From the NCBI GenBank assembly GCA_963815475.1, contig CAWFHD010000003.1, forward strand, positions 1,302,001 through 1,366,000: 64,000 nucleotides of DNA, given 5' to 3'. The position numbers and the translations under genes were made by a program. The notes beneath the pieces are model-generated. The model was given only the letters and a program-made list of their open reading frames with translations, made no database searches and was not told the origin of the DNA. This document shows, piece after piece, positions 49,394 to 58,067 of this stretch (position 1 is its first letter; each line of letters begins with the position of its first letter). This stretch comes from Sulfopaludibacter sp963815475. GTDB taxonomy: Bacteria; Acidobacteriota; Terriglobia; Bryobacterales; Bryobacteraceae.

Positions 49394-50043
49394 GAGTTGT
49401 TTCGCAGGCGGTCGGTAAGGCCGCGTTCGATCTCTTGAAGTTGGGAATCCACGGAAGCGTCGAGATTGCCGCGCTCGGTTTCGAAAATCACGTCACCCGG
49501 CGAGCAGGCAGAATCGGCCACCACTTCCACGCCTGGTCCGCCGGCCTGCGGATGCAGCCAGCCGCGCAACTGCGTGGCATGCGAGGGGTGCACCTTCACA
49601 CGGCAAATCTCCTGCGCCTGCAGCTTTTCGAGCGCTCCCAGCACCAGTCCGTGCATGGCGTCGGGGTCGACGGCCATTTCGCGGCGCAGGACGCGGCGTG
49701 CAATGGCCAGCGATAATCGGAGCATATCGGCTTCGGCCTCGCGGCGCAGGCGCGCGCGCAGTTGGCCGAGCTCTTCGATAGATCGCGCCAATCGTTCCAG
49801 AACGGGCTGCAATTCGGCTGCGGCACGATTGCGGCCGGAGGTCTCGCCCTCCGCGAAACCGGCGGCTCGAGCCGCTCGAACACGCTGCTCGTATTCCCGC
49901 TCCAGCTCCGCGATTTGTGCTGTATTGACCGGTGGCGGTCCGGCTTCGGGAGCCCCGGGCATCCCCAGCACGGAACCCACCTGACGCCACACGATCGGAG
50001 CGGAGGAACGAGGATCGTCCGCCCGCACGATCCTAGACGACAT
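49390..50043 (-). CDS. fliH: Flagellar export regulator FliH
   Basis: A 217-residue protein. Helical stator-like middle (ELEREYEQRVRAARAAGFAEG, then LERLARSIEELGQLRARLRREAEADMLRLSLAIARRVL) and C-terminal FliH/V-ATPase-E-like domain (ICRVKVHPSHATQLRGW, GDVIFETERGNLDASVDSQLQEIERGL). Binds FliI and restrains its ATPase. Overlaps fliG by 11 bases and fliI by 4. Confidence 0.88.
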   Translation of the reverse strand: MSSRIVRADDPRSSAPIVWRQVGSVLGMPGAPEAGPPPVNTAQIAELEREYEQRVRAARAAGFAEGETSGRNRAAAELQPVLERLARSIEELGQLRARLRREAEADMLRLSLAIARRVLRREMAVDPDAMHGLVLGALEKLQAQEICRVKVHPSHATQLRGWLHPQAGGPGVEVVADSACSPGDVIFETERGNLDASVDSQLQEIERGLTDRLRNNS

Positions 50044-51064
50044 ACTGCTCCCCGACCGTGCCCTTCAGGCTGACCACGCCTTCCGATTCGAGCTGCCGCA
50101 CTACGGCGATAATCTGCTGTTGAGCCGCGTCCACTTCTTTGATCTTGATCGGGCCCAGTGCGTCCATGTCTTCGCGCAGCATCTCGGCGCCGCGCTGCGA
50201 CATGCTGCTTAACACCTGGTTTCGCAACTGCTCGCTGGTGCCCTTCAGCGCCACCGTGAGTATCTTGCGATCTACCTTGCCCAGGACTTCCTTCAAGCCC
50301 AGTGGGTCGATCAGCAGCAGGTCTTCGAAGACGAACATCAGGTGCCGGATGGTTTCGGCCAAGTTGGTGTCCTGGTGCTCGATGTGATCCAGGATTTCGC
50401 GGCTGGAAGAGGAGTCCAGGCGGTTGAGCATCTCCGCCACGGCGCGCACGCCCCCATAAGATTCGCGGCTGAATTCGCCCAGCGTCTTAAGCTTCTGCCC
50501 GATCACGCCCGCGATCTTAAGGATAATCTCGGGCGAAATCTGATCGAGGCTGGCCATGCGCTGCGAGACGTCGGCGCGCAGCCCCGCGGGCAGCGAAGTC
50601 AGCAGCGCCGCGGCCTGCGTGGAGTTGAGGTGGGAAAGCACCAGCGCAATAGTCTGCGGATGTTCGTTGTGAATGAACTTGGCGAGCTGCTGCGGATCGG
50701 CCTTCTGAATGGCGTCAAAAGACGCTGCTTCTGAACCTAGAGTCTTGGTCAGACGGTCCAACAGGCGCTTCGCCATGTCCGGGGAGAAGGCGCGCTGCAG
50801 AAGTTTGCGGGCAAAATCGATGCCGCCGCGGGCGACGTAATCGCCGGCGGTTGAGATATGGTGGAACTCGTTCAGAACATCTTCCGCCTGTTCTGACGAG
50901 ATGGCGGTTATCTTAGCCACCTCGCGGCTCACCTTCCCGACGTCTTCTTCGGAAAGCGATTGCAGAAGTTCGGCGCTGGTCTGCTCGCCCAACACGATCA
51001 ACAGCATCGCCGCCTTGCGGATCGTCGGGACCTCGGTTTTTTCTTTCGTGGTGTTGAGAATCAT
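50033..51064 (-). CDS. fliG: Flagellar motor switch protein FliG
   Basis: A 343-residue protein of normal length. N-terminal FliF-binding domain (IRKAAMLLIVLGEQTSAELLQSLSEEDVGKVSREVA), middle armadillo domain with the EHPQTIALVLSHL motif, and C-terminal torque helix region (FVFEDLLLIDPLGLKEVLGKVDRKILTVALKGTSEQLRNQVLSSMSQRGAEMLREDM) including the charged residues that contact the stator. Part of the minus-strand flagellar operon. Confidence 0.95.
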   Translation of the reverse strand: MILNTTKEKTEVPTIRKAAMLLIVLGEQTSAELLQSLSEEDVGKVSREVAKITAISSEQAEDVLNEFHHISTAGDYVARGGIDFARKLLQRAFSPDMAKRLLDRLTKTLGSEAASFDAIQKADPQQLAKFIHNEHPQTIALVLSHLNSTQAAALLTSLPAGLRADVSQRMASLDQISPEIILKIAGVIGQKLKTLGEFSRESYGGVRAVAEMLNRLDSSSSREILDHIEHQDTNLAETIRHLMFVFEDLLLIDPLGLKEVLGKVDRKILTVALKGTSEQLRNQVLSSMSQRGAEMLREDMDALGPIKIKEVDAAQQQIIAVVRQLESEGVVSLKGTVGEQYVV

Positions 51065-51086
51065 GGGCGGCGTTCCCGGTGTGGCG

Positions 51087-52775
51087 TCAATTCTCGTCCT
51101 CGCGAATCCAAGTGCGCAGGATCTGCGCCGAAACGTCGGGCTCCTGCTTGATCTTTTCCCTCAGGTGTTTGGCCAGCACTTCGGCGGTCTTGGTGATCAC
51201 GGGGGCCAGCTTCAGCGAACTCAGCACCTGCATCTCAGACTTCCGCTGCGCCGCGTCGCGCTCCGCCAACTGGGTTTCGAGCTGCGCTTCGATACCCGGC
51301 TCTGCCAGTGCTTGTGTCCCCGACGTCCCTGGCTCCCCGCCCGGTAGCGCCGCCGACATGCTGACACCACCGCCCCGCTTTCTGCCGCGCAACCCGCGAA
51401 GAACGATGAGTCCGACGACTAGAGCCGCCACCGCGCCGCCGCCGATCGTCAACATTTGCGGACTCAACTGGATCGGCCCAAGCTTCGGGGCCGGCTGCTT
51501 CGACGTCTGGGGCGCCGCGGGCAGTGCGGGCGGTTCGAGAAGGAGCGTGGTTTCGAAAGGCAGCGTCTCTACCACTAACTGATCGCCGCGTTTTTCATCG
51601 AAGCCGGTGACGCCGGCCACCAGATCATGGATGACCTTCAGCTTTTCGGGCGCGGGGGGCACAAGCACGCGGCGATATCCACTCTTGTCCTGCTGCCAGG
51701 TCACATCCTGGTCAACCAGTATGGCGAGCGACATCTTCTGCACTCCACCCGCCGGCAGATGCGTTCTCTTCACGGTGCGGCTCGTCTGATAGGTGATGTT
51801 CTCGGTTACGCGCGAAGTTCCCTTCGACCCCGCGGCCGGCCGCGACGTGGGACGAGGCAGCGTGGACGCCGTGCCCGGCACACCGGCAGCGGTGCTGGTG
51901 GTGGCCCCATCTTCGCTACGCTGCGAACTCATCATCACGGAATGCGCCGGATCGAAGATCTCCTCGCTCTGGTCGCCGCCGCTGAAATCGCATTCCACCG
52001 AGATGCCGGCCCGAAACCGGTTCGCGCCGAGCAGCGGTTCGAGCGTGGCGTTGACTTTCGAGAGCAGGTCGGTCTCTACGTGGTGGCGGAATTCCAGGAC
52101 TGCTTCGGAAGGCTCGGAGCCATCCAGCGAAGCCGTGGACTTCGGCCGTCCCAGCAGGTTGCCGTTCATATCCAGAACGGAAACCGCGTCCGGCGAAAGT
52201 CCTTCCACGGCGCTGGCCACAAGATGATTGATGGCCATCACGTTTTGCGGTGAGAGATGCGTGCCTGGCCGCGTCTTCACGAGCACACTGGCCTTGGCCG
52301 GTTGTTGCGCATCCAGGAAGACAGAATCCTTTGGAAAAGTGAGATGGACGCGCGCCTGCTCCACCTCGGCAAGTGCGCCGACTGACCGTTCCAGTTCGCC
52401 TTCCAGAGCGCGACGATAGTTGATGTGTTCGGTGAATTCCGTGGCTCCGAGATTGGCCTTGTCGAAGAGCTCAAAGCCGATGCGCCCGGTCTTCGGAAGG
52501 CCGGCGGCCGCCAGAGTCAGCCGCAGTTCAGCCAGGCGGGCGGAAGGCGCCAGCACCGAGCCACCTGCCTCCGGCAGCCGGTAGTCGATGCCGCCTTCCT
52601 TGAGTTTCTGCACGATGGCTGCTGCATCCTCGGGAGAAAGGCCAGTGAAAAGCGGTTTGAAATCGTTCTCACGCTGGGAGTGAACCATCGAGTAGATGCC
52701 GCCCGCCACCGCTATGGCCACGATTGCAACCGTGATCCTCTGCCGGATCGAAAGATTGGCAAGAAGAGAATTCAT
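51087..52775 (-). CDS. fliF: Flagellar MS-ring protein FliF
   Basis: A 562-residue protein with two membrane helices (about 14-30 and 447-468) enclosing the periplasmic ring-building domains: DFKPLFTGLSPEDAAAIVQKLKEGGIDYRL and LPKTGRIGFELFDKANLGATEFTEHINYRRALEGELERSV. The C-terminal tail (QILRTWIREDEN) is the FliG-binding segment. It is preceded by a 179-base gap after fliE, long enough for an internal promoter, though none is clear. Confidence 0.94.
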   Translation of the reverse strand: MNSLLANLSIRQRITVAIVAIAVAGGIYSMVHSQRENDFKPLFTGLSPEDAAAIVQKLKEGGIDYRLPEAGGSVLAPSARLAELRLTLAAAGLPKTGRIGFELFDKANLGATEFTEHINYRRALEGELERSVGALAEVEQARVHLTFPKDSVFLDAQQPAKASVLVKTRPGTHLSPQNVMAINHLVASAVEGLSPDAVSVLDMNGNLLGRPKSTASLDGSEPSEAVLEFRHHVETDLLSKVNATLEPLLGANRFRAGISVECDFSGGDQSEEIFDPAHSVMMSSQRSEDGATTSTAAGVPGTASTLPRPTSRPAAGSKGTSRVTENITYQTSRTVKRTHLPAGGVQKMSLAILVDQDVTWQQDKSGYRRVLVPPAPEKLKVIHDLVAGVTGFDEKRGDQLVVETLPFETTLLLEPPALPAAPQTSKQPAPKLGPIQLSPQMLTIGGGAVAALVVGLIVLRGLRGRKRGGGVSMSAALPGGEPGTSGTQALAEPGIEAQLETQLAERDAAQRKSEMQVLSSLKLAPVITKTAEVLAKHLREKIKQEPDVSAQILRTWIREDEN

Positions 52776-52954
52776 TCAGACTTTCATCGATCGGCTTTCA
52801 GTACAGCGGCCGTTCTCCTGCAACAGCCTGTCATGTTCCCGTCTCATATTCCCGACTCATATACCAAAGATCGGTTGGGGCATGGAAATACTGCATATGT
52901 GGCTTGAATCGGCCGGAGCAATCTGAATCTAAAGAGAAGAGCTAAACCTGCTGC

Positions 52955-53251
52955 TCACAACTGCATCTTCATGATTTCCTGGTAGGCGTTGACCACCTTG
53001 TTGCGGGTCTGCAGGAACATGTCGAAAGACAACTCGGCCCGCGTGGTGGCAAGCACGGTGTTGTGCAGTTCTTCCCCCTCGCCTGACAGGAACCTTTCCA
53101 CGGACCCCGAAGCTTCCTGCCCTGCGGCTTCCACATTGCGAATAGCGCTGGCAAAGGCCTCCTGGAAGGCTCCGCCACCGCCTGTTTCCGCCGCGGGGCG
53201 AATGCTCTGCGGCAGCGCAATGGGCGAGATGGGTAGGATGGATCCCGGCAT
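52955..53251 (-). CDS. fliE: Flagellar hook-basal body protein FliE
   Basis: A 98-residue rod protein linking the MS ring to the rod. The C-terminal half (LATTRAELSFDMFLQTRNKVVNAYQEIMKMQL) is the FliE signature. Follows flgC by 10 bases. Confidence 0.92.
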   Translation of the reverse strand: MPGSILPISPIALPQSIRPAAETGGGGAFQEAFASAIRNVEAAGQEASGSVERFLSGEGEELHNTVLATTRAELSFDMFLQTRNKVVNAYQEIMKMQL

Positions 53252-53261
53252 GGCGAATTAC

Positions 53262-53699
53262 TCAATGCATCAAATCGATAGAACGCTGAATCATGTCTTT
53301 GACAGCGGAAATCGCCGCCACATTGGCTTCATAGTTGCGCGCGGCGCCCATGAGGTCCACCATGTCCTCGGCTGGATTGATGTGTGGAAACGCCACATAG
53401 CCGTCCTTGTCCGCATCCGGATGCCCGGGCATGTATCGTTTCTCAGGGTCACTGGTGTCAGTGACGATATCGGACACAGCTACTCCGCCACCCGCCTCTT
53501 GCACCTGGGAATTGAAGATGGATGAAAACGGCGAGCTGACTGTGGAAGTCTCGAACACGACATCTTTGCGGCGATACGGACCACCCTCTGGCGTGCGAGT
53601 GGTTTCGGCATTGGCCAGGTTTTCCACCAGAAGCTCGGCGCGCGTGCGCTGGGCCGACATTCCCGAGGCGCCAATCGAAAGAGCCGAAAAAAGACTCAT
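53262..53699 (-). CDS. flgC: Flagellar basal-body rod protein FlgC
   Basis: A 145-residue proximal-rod protein: SIGASGMSAQRTRAELLVENLANAETTRTPEGGPYRR at the N-terminus and NPAEDMVDLMGAARNYEANVAAISAVKDMIQRSIDL at the C-terminus form the paired D0 helices. Its ATG overlaps the flgB stop (ATGA). Confidence 0.94.
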   Translation of the reverse strand: MSLFSALSIGASGMSAQRTRAELLVENLANAETTRTPEGGPYRRKDVVFETSTVSSPFSSIFNSQVQEAGGGVAVSDIVTDTSDPEKRYMPGHPDADKDGYVAFPHINPAEDMVDLMGAARNYEANVAAISAVKDMIQRSIDLMH

Positions 53700-54031
53700 G
53701 AGCCCTGGCCCTCCTTAATGGCCGACCGGACCAATTGAATCTGCCCCCGCAGTAGGTTGGTCACCATGTTGAACCGCAGCGCGTTCTCCGCTAGCAGGCG
53801 CGATTCACGATCCAGACTGACATTGTTGCCGTCGTTCCGCACCGGCAGGCCATCTACTGCAGCGGCATGCGGCGCCAAGGTCATCGCAGAACTGAACTCC
53901 GATTGGAAATCGATGTCCTGGGTTCGATAGCCCGGTGTGTCGGCGTTGGCGATGTTGGTCGCCACCAACTTCTGTCTGACGCTCAGCAGGTCCATGTAGC
54001 GTTCCAATTGTCCGGCGATGCGATCCAACAT
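53696..54031 (-). CDS. flgB: Flagellar basal-body rod protein FlgB
   Basis: A 111-residue rod protein, first gene of the operon: LLSVRQKLVATNIANADTPGYRTQDIDF and ENALRFNMVTNLLRGQIQLVRSAIKE. Presumably transcribed from the 500-base region upstream, which holds an 18-bp tandem repeat and a TGCCAA/TTGGCA palindrome. Confidence 0.93.
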   Translation of the reverse strand: MLDRIAGQLERYMDLLSVRQKLVATNIANADTPGYRTQDIDFQSEFSSAMTLAPHAAAVDGLPVRNDGNNVSLDRESRLLAENALRFNMVTNLLRGQIQLVRSAIKEGQGS

Positions 54032-54536
54032 TGCGAGCTCTATAAAGGCAGGTAGCGGGCCAGCCGCATCCTATTGAAAAAACGGCAGTAGCCAAACAAC
54101 CTTTGCGGCAATTGCTTGGCGCGCGGCAATTTGTTGGCGCGCAAGTGTCAGAGGCGATTTTTCGAGTCACATCGAAATCACTCCGGGATTCTCTTTTAGG
54201 CGGAGTGACTTAATCCTAATAGTGCCAAGGTTTGGCATTGACTTAGTTCTAGCCTTGAGTTGAACAAAGGGAGGGCGGGTTCAACCAACCTCTTCACAGA
54301 AAAAGAAATGCCGACAGATTCAATAATTATTATTCTTGGCGGATTATGGCTCTAAGCTATAGGTAACAAACAGTCGCGCTGCCCACAGGCGTGTTATGAT
54401 TTGAAAAACTTCTAATTAGAGGTTGACCAATCTAAGGTAAAAGCTGGTAATATTCTTTTGGGGTACTCACGGAAGGGGTATCCCAAAAGTACCAGACGCC
54501 CCTCTGGAAATCCCTAAATACAGCGGAGCTGGTTTT
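54032..54536. other. Regulatory region between flagellar operon and TPR-CHAT gene
   Basis: No gene seen. Contents: two 18-bp tandem units CGGCAATTGCTTGGCG / CGGCAATTTGTTGGCG (54106 and 54124); a palindrome TGCCAAGGTTTGGCA (54223-54237); a candidate plus promoter TTGACC (from about 54422) with TAATAT about 19 bases later; and a hairpin TTTTGGGGTAC / GTATCCCAAAA (about 54454-54489, 11-base loop) in what would be the leader of the 54537 gene. No good sigma-54 or sigma-28 box was found for flgB. Confidence 0.5.
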
Positions 54537-56739
54537 TTGAAGACAGCTAAAGTATTGGCTTGTTGTCTGCTCTTATTCCCTTTAGTTAGCAAGATAACGC
54601 GGTCTATACCGACGGTGAGGGCGAAGTCCCTGACTCACTCAGACGATTCTTCCAGGAGAGTCTCCTTGTTGGCAGAGATACGCGCCGGCGGGGACGTGTT
54701 TCGCGCTGGCCACTTCCAGGAGGCCGCTGTCAGATTTAAGAACCTCGCCGCAACCGCCGCAGCCAGTCACGATCTGTATATAGAAGCGCGCGCTGCCGGC
54801 AACGTTGGCGGATGCCTGTTTGCGCTCCACCAATATCAATCGGCATTAACATCCTTTCTGGAGGCGCGACGCCTGACCCAAGCGGCCGGCGATGCTAGTG
54901 CCAATGCCGCCCTCGACGCCAACATCGCCTCTCTCTACATCGAAATGGGGGATATGGATGCGGCCGCCCGATGGGTGGAAGGGACGCGCGAGCGCCTGTC
55001 GAACGCCGTGGACCGGCGCGACCACCTCCCTCGATTGAACATCCAACTCGCCACGATCCGGGCACGCCAGGAGCGTCTTCCAGAAGCCTTCCAACTCTTT
55101 CGGGAAGGAATCGGCGGCGCCGATCGCTCGGACGACCTGGAGTTGTACGCCCTCGGCTGGAACCGCTGGGGAGAGGAACTGCTCAAACGAGGCGACCGCC
55201 GCTGAACCAGCCCTGCTGGAAGCCTATCGCGTGCGCAAACTGCACCATTTGGCGCTCGATTCGTCGTATCGCAACCTGGGGCGCCTCCGCCTGGAGCAGG
55301 GCGACGTACGCTCCGCCTCCGTGCTGCTCGACCGCGCCGTGGAACTTGCCTCGCCGCCGCACGGCCAGATTCCCAGTTGGGATCCCTTCGAGGCGCTGGA
55401 GGAGAATCGGTCCAGCAGCCTGCGTATGTTAGGCGCTGCGCGCAAGCCCAATCTTTCGCCCGGCTATTGGGAAGCGCTGCTGCGCCTGCAGCGCGCGGAA
55501 GTGCAAGCTCTGCTTAGCGGAAGCGACCAGGCGGAAGCAGCCGCCGCACGCGCTGACCTGGCGCGCCGGGAGGTTTCCCTGACGCCTGGCGCTGCGCCGA
55601 TTTCGGGCGACCTGCTCGAATGCGCCCAATCCACCCTGGACCTCGATACCGCGCTCTTCAGTTTCCATCTTGGCGAAACGGTCTCCTGGATGTGGGCAGT
55701 CGAGCGCCGCGGCATGGAGTTGTACCCGCTGCCCCCGCGCGAGCCGATCGCGGCACAGGTAAAGGCCGCTGTAAAGGCGATCCGCGAAGATCGCGCGCCA
55801 TCCGACGATGCCAGTTCCGCGCTGCGCCAAATGTTGTTCGGTAAACTCGCCGCGCGGTTCGATCGCAAGCAGCATTGGTTGATTGCGCTCGACGATGCAT
55901 TGTTCGAAGCCCCTATATCCGCGCTTGTGGCTCGCACGGGGCCGCATCCTGCCCGCCTGGTGGAATTACACAGCGCACAAGTGATTCCGGGTGTGGGCTG
56001 GTGGCTGGACGCCGCTGCGCGGCAGCGCGCCCCGCTCTCCCCGCTGTTTGTCGGGATTGGCGATCCAGTCTACAACTCCGCCGATTCGCGGCTGCAGGTT
56101 CCTTCGCCCAACCGATTTCCATTATTCGCAAGCCCCTTGCAACTTCGCGCCTCTGACCTGGCGTTGCCGCGCTTAATGGCCAGCGGACCTGAATTGGACG
56201 CCTGCGCGCGCGCCTGGAACGGCGAGAATGCCCTTCTGAAGGGGCCCGCTGCCAGCGCGCGCCTGCTCCAGTGGCAACTGCAGCGGAATCCATCCGTCGT
56301 GCATTTCGCAACCCGTGTGCTCGAATCTGCCGATCGGCCCTCCGACGGACAGATCGCGCGCAGCCTCACCGAAAAAGGCGAGGTGCAACTGCTGAGGCCG
56401 GCCGAAATCGCGCATTGGAAAATCCGCAGCGGGCTGGTGGTCCTCAGCGGCTGCCTTTCGGCGGCGGGCGAAGTCTTGCCTGGAACAGGAGTGCTCGGAC
56501 TGACACGAGCCTGGCTGGCAGCGGGAGCCGACGATGCAATCGGCAGCCGCTGGGCCACTACTGACGACACGGGCGTTTTATTCAGCGCCTTCTACCGCAA
56601 CCTGCGCGCGCAGGCCAGACCGAATCCGGCCGAGGCTCTGCGTGCAGCCCAACTGGAAATGATGCATTCCGGGGATTGGCGCTCTCATCCGCGCTATTGG
56701 GCGGCTTATTTTACCGTTGGCATCGAAGGAATGCGATGA
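54537..56739 (+). CDS. Secreted TPR-CHAT protease-like protein, one-base frame break near 55200
   Basis: TTG 54537 after GGAG opens a signal peptide (KVLACCLLLFPLVS), then TPR-like repeats (FRAGHFQEAAVRFKNLA, ALHQYQSALTSFLEAR, DMDAAARWVEGTRERL). The frame stops at 55203-55205 after ELLKRGDRR, but the next frame carries straight on (AEPALLEAYRVRKLHHLALDSSYRNLGRLRLEQGD) to 56739. One extra or missing C in GACCGCCGCTGA explains it. The C-terminal 300 residues are a CHAT domain: LIALDDALFEAPISALV, His in PSVVHFATRVLES, Cys in GLVVLSGCLSAAG (G in place of the usual A before Cys), and AWLAAGADDAIGSRW. Overlaps the sigma-factor start (ATGA), so expression is linked. Confidence 0.75.
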
Positions 56740-57365
56740 CCATACAGCAGTCGCCCAATATCGATCCGGACGCTGACTCTGGAACCACGAACGATCCCTC
56801 CTGGTCCTTATTGGTGGAAGGAATACGGACCGGAGATTCCACGGCCATGGAGGACTTGTACCGTGTCTTCTCCACGGGAGTTCGCTTTTACCTGTGCCGC
56901 CAGTTAGGCGCACAGGACCTCGACGATCGCGTGCACGACGCCTTCCTGATAATCACGCAATCCATCCAGCGCGGCGATCTTCGGGAGCCGGAACGCTTGA
57001 TGGGCTACATCCGTACCATCGTGCGGCGTCAGGTGGCTGCTCATATCGAAACTCTGGTGCAGTCGCGCCGCAATTGCGCTCCCGCGGAAGTCGGCTTCAC
57101 CCTCACCGATCGCAGTCCCAACCCGGAGGCGGCGGTCATCGAAGGCCAGAAGACCGATTTGGCGATGCGGGTATTACAGAGTATTCCGCCCCGCGACCGC
57201 GAAGTCCTGATTCGTTTTTATCTCAAGGAACAACCCGTCAATCAGATTTGCCAGGACTTGAACCTGACGGACACGCAGTTCCGTTTAATTAAATCGCGCG
57301 CCAAGGCTCGATTTGGAGAGCTGGGAAAGCGGCGATTCTCGATGCGCACGGGATTTCGGAGCTAA
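56736..57365 (+). CDS. ECF-like RNA polymerase sigma factor
   Basis: About 209 residues. Region 2-like segment (AMEDLYRVFSTGVRFYLCRQLGAQDLDDRVHDAFLIITQSIQRGDLREPERLMGYIRTIVRRQV) and region 4-like helix-turn-helix (LAMRVLQSIPPRDREVLIRFYLKEQPVNQICQDLNLTDTQFRLIKSRAKARF). The start is ATG 56736 inside the CHAT stop. Followed by a zinc-finger anti-sigma gene; the CHAT protein, sigma and anti-sigma factor probably form one signalling unit. Confidence 0.85.
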   Translation: MTIQQSPNIDPDADSGTTNDPSWSLLVEGIRTGDSTAMEDLYRVFSTGVRFYLCRQLGAQDLDDRVHDAFLIITQSIQRGDLREPERLMGYIRTIVRRQVAAHIETLVQSRRNCAPAEVGFTLTDRSPNPEAAVIEGQKTDLAMRVLQSIPPRDREVLIRFYLKEQPVNQICQDLNLTDTQFRLIKSRAKARFGELGKRRFSMRTGFRS

Positions 57366-57447
57366 CAGGTGATTTCAATCCGAATAATCTGAGAATACTG
57401 ATTATCTTCAAACACCTTTATTTTGGATAGGGAGTGAGCCAAAATAG

Positions 57448-58029
57448 ATGTTGGTGACAGCGCCCAATACAAACCGTCATATGGATCCCGAGGACGTCGA
57501 GCGGTACTCCATGGGCACTATCCCCGAAGAGATTTCGGCCCAATTTGAGGAACATCTCCTTGTTTGTGAATCCTGCCGAAATCGGGTAACGGAAAGCGAT
57601 GCGTTGGTTCGCGCCATGCAACAGGCCGCGGGCCAAATCAGGCAGCAGGAAGCAACGCCTGCCCACGCATGGCGGACCCGTTCGATGCCGCTTCTGGCGG
57701 CAGCCGCGGTCATCGTAGCCGCGCTGATCTTCGGCTGGAGCCGCTTCGGCGCAAAACCCGAAGTTGCCGTCACTCTGATGGCGATGCGCGGAGGAGATCC
57801 GATGGCGCATGCGCCCGCGGGAACTCCCCTGGCGATGCATCCGGACACCACCGGCCTGCCGGCCGCGGCCTCTTATGGCCTGGAGATTGTGGACTCGGTG
57901 GGAAAGAGCGTCTGGCACGGCACGTTCCCCGGAAACCACGTGCCGCCGCAAAGCAAAGGCGCCTACTTCGTGCGGATCTATGCCAACGGCAGCGAACCTC
58001 TGCGCGAATACGGACTGCTCATCCAGTAG
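57448..58029 (+). CDS. Zinc-finger (HC2) anti-sigma factor with membrane anchor
   Basis: A 193-residue protein. N-terminal zf-HC2 motif in EEHLLVCESCRN (H-x3-C-x2-C), one membrane helix (about 78-96, LLAAAAVIVAALIFGW) and a periplasmic beta domain (YGLEIVDSVGKSVWHG...GAYFVRIYANGSEPLREYGLLIQ). Holds the upstream sigma factor at the membrane. Start ATG 57448; a second in-frame ATG lies at 57481. Confidence 0.8.
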   Translation: MLVTAPNTNRHMDPEDVERYSMGTIPEEISAQFEEHLLVCESCRNRVTESDALVRAMQQAAGQIRQQEATPAHAWRTRSMPLLAAAAVIVAALIFGWSRFGAKPEVAVTLMAMRGGDPMAHAPAGTPLAMHPDTTGLPAAASYGLEIVDSVGKSVWHGTFPGNHVPPQSKGAYFVRIYANGSEPLREYGLLIQ

Positions 58030-58067
58030 AACAATCCTTATCCTTGGCTGATATTACAATAGAATCA

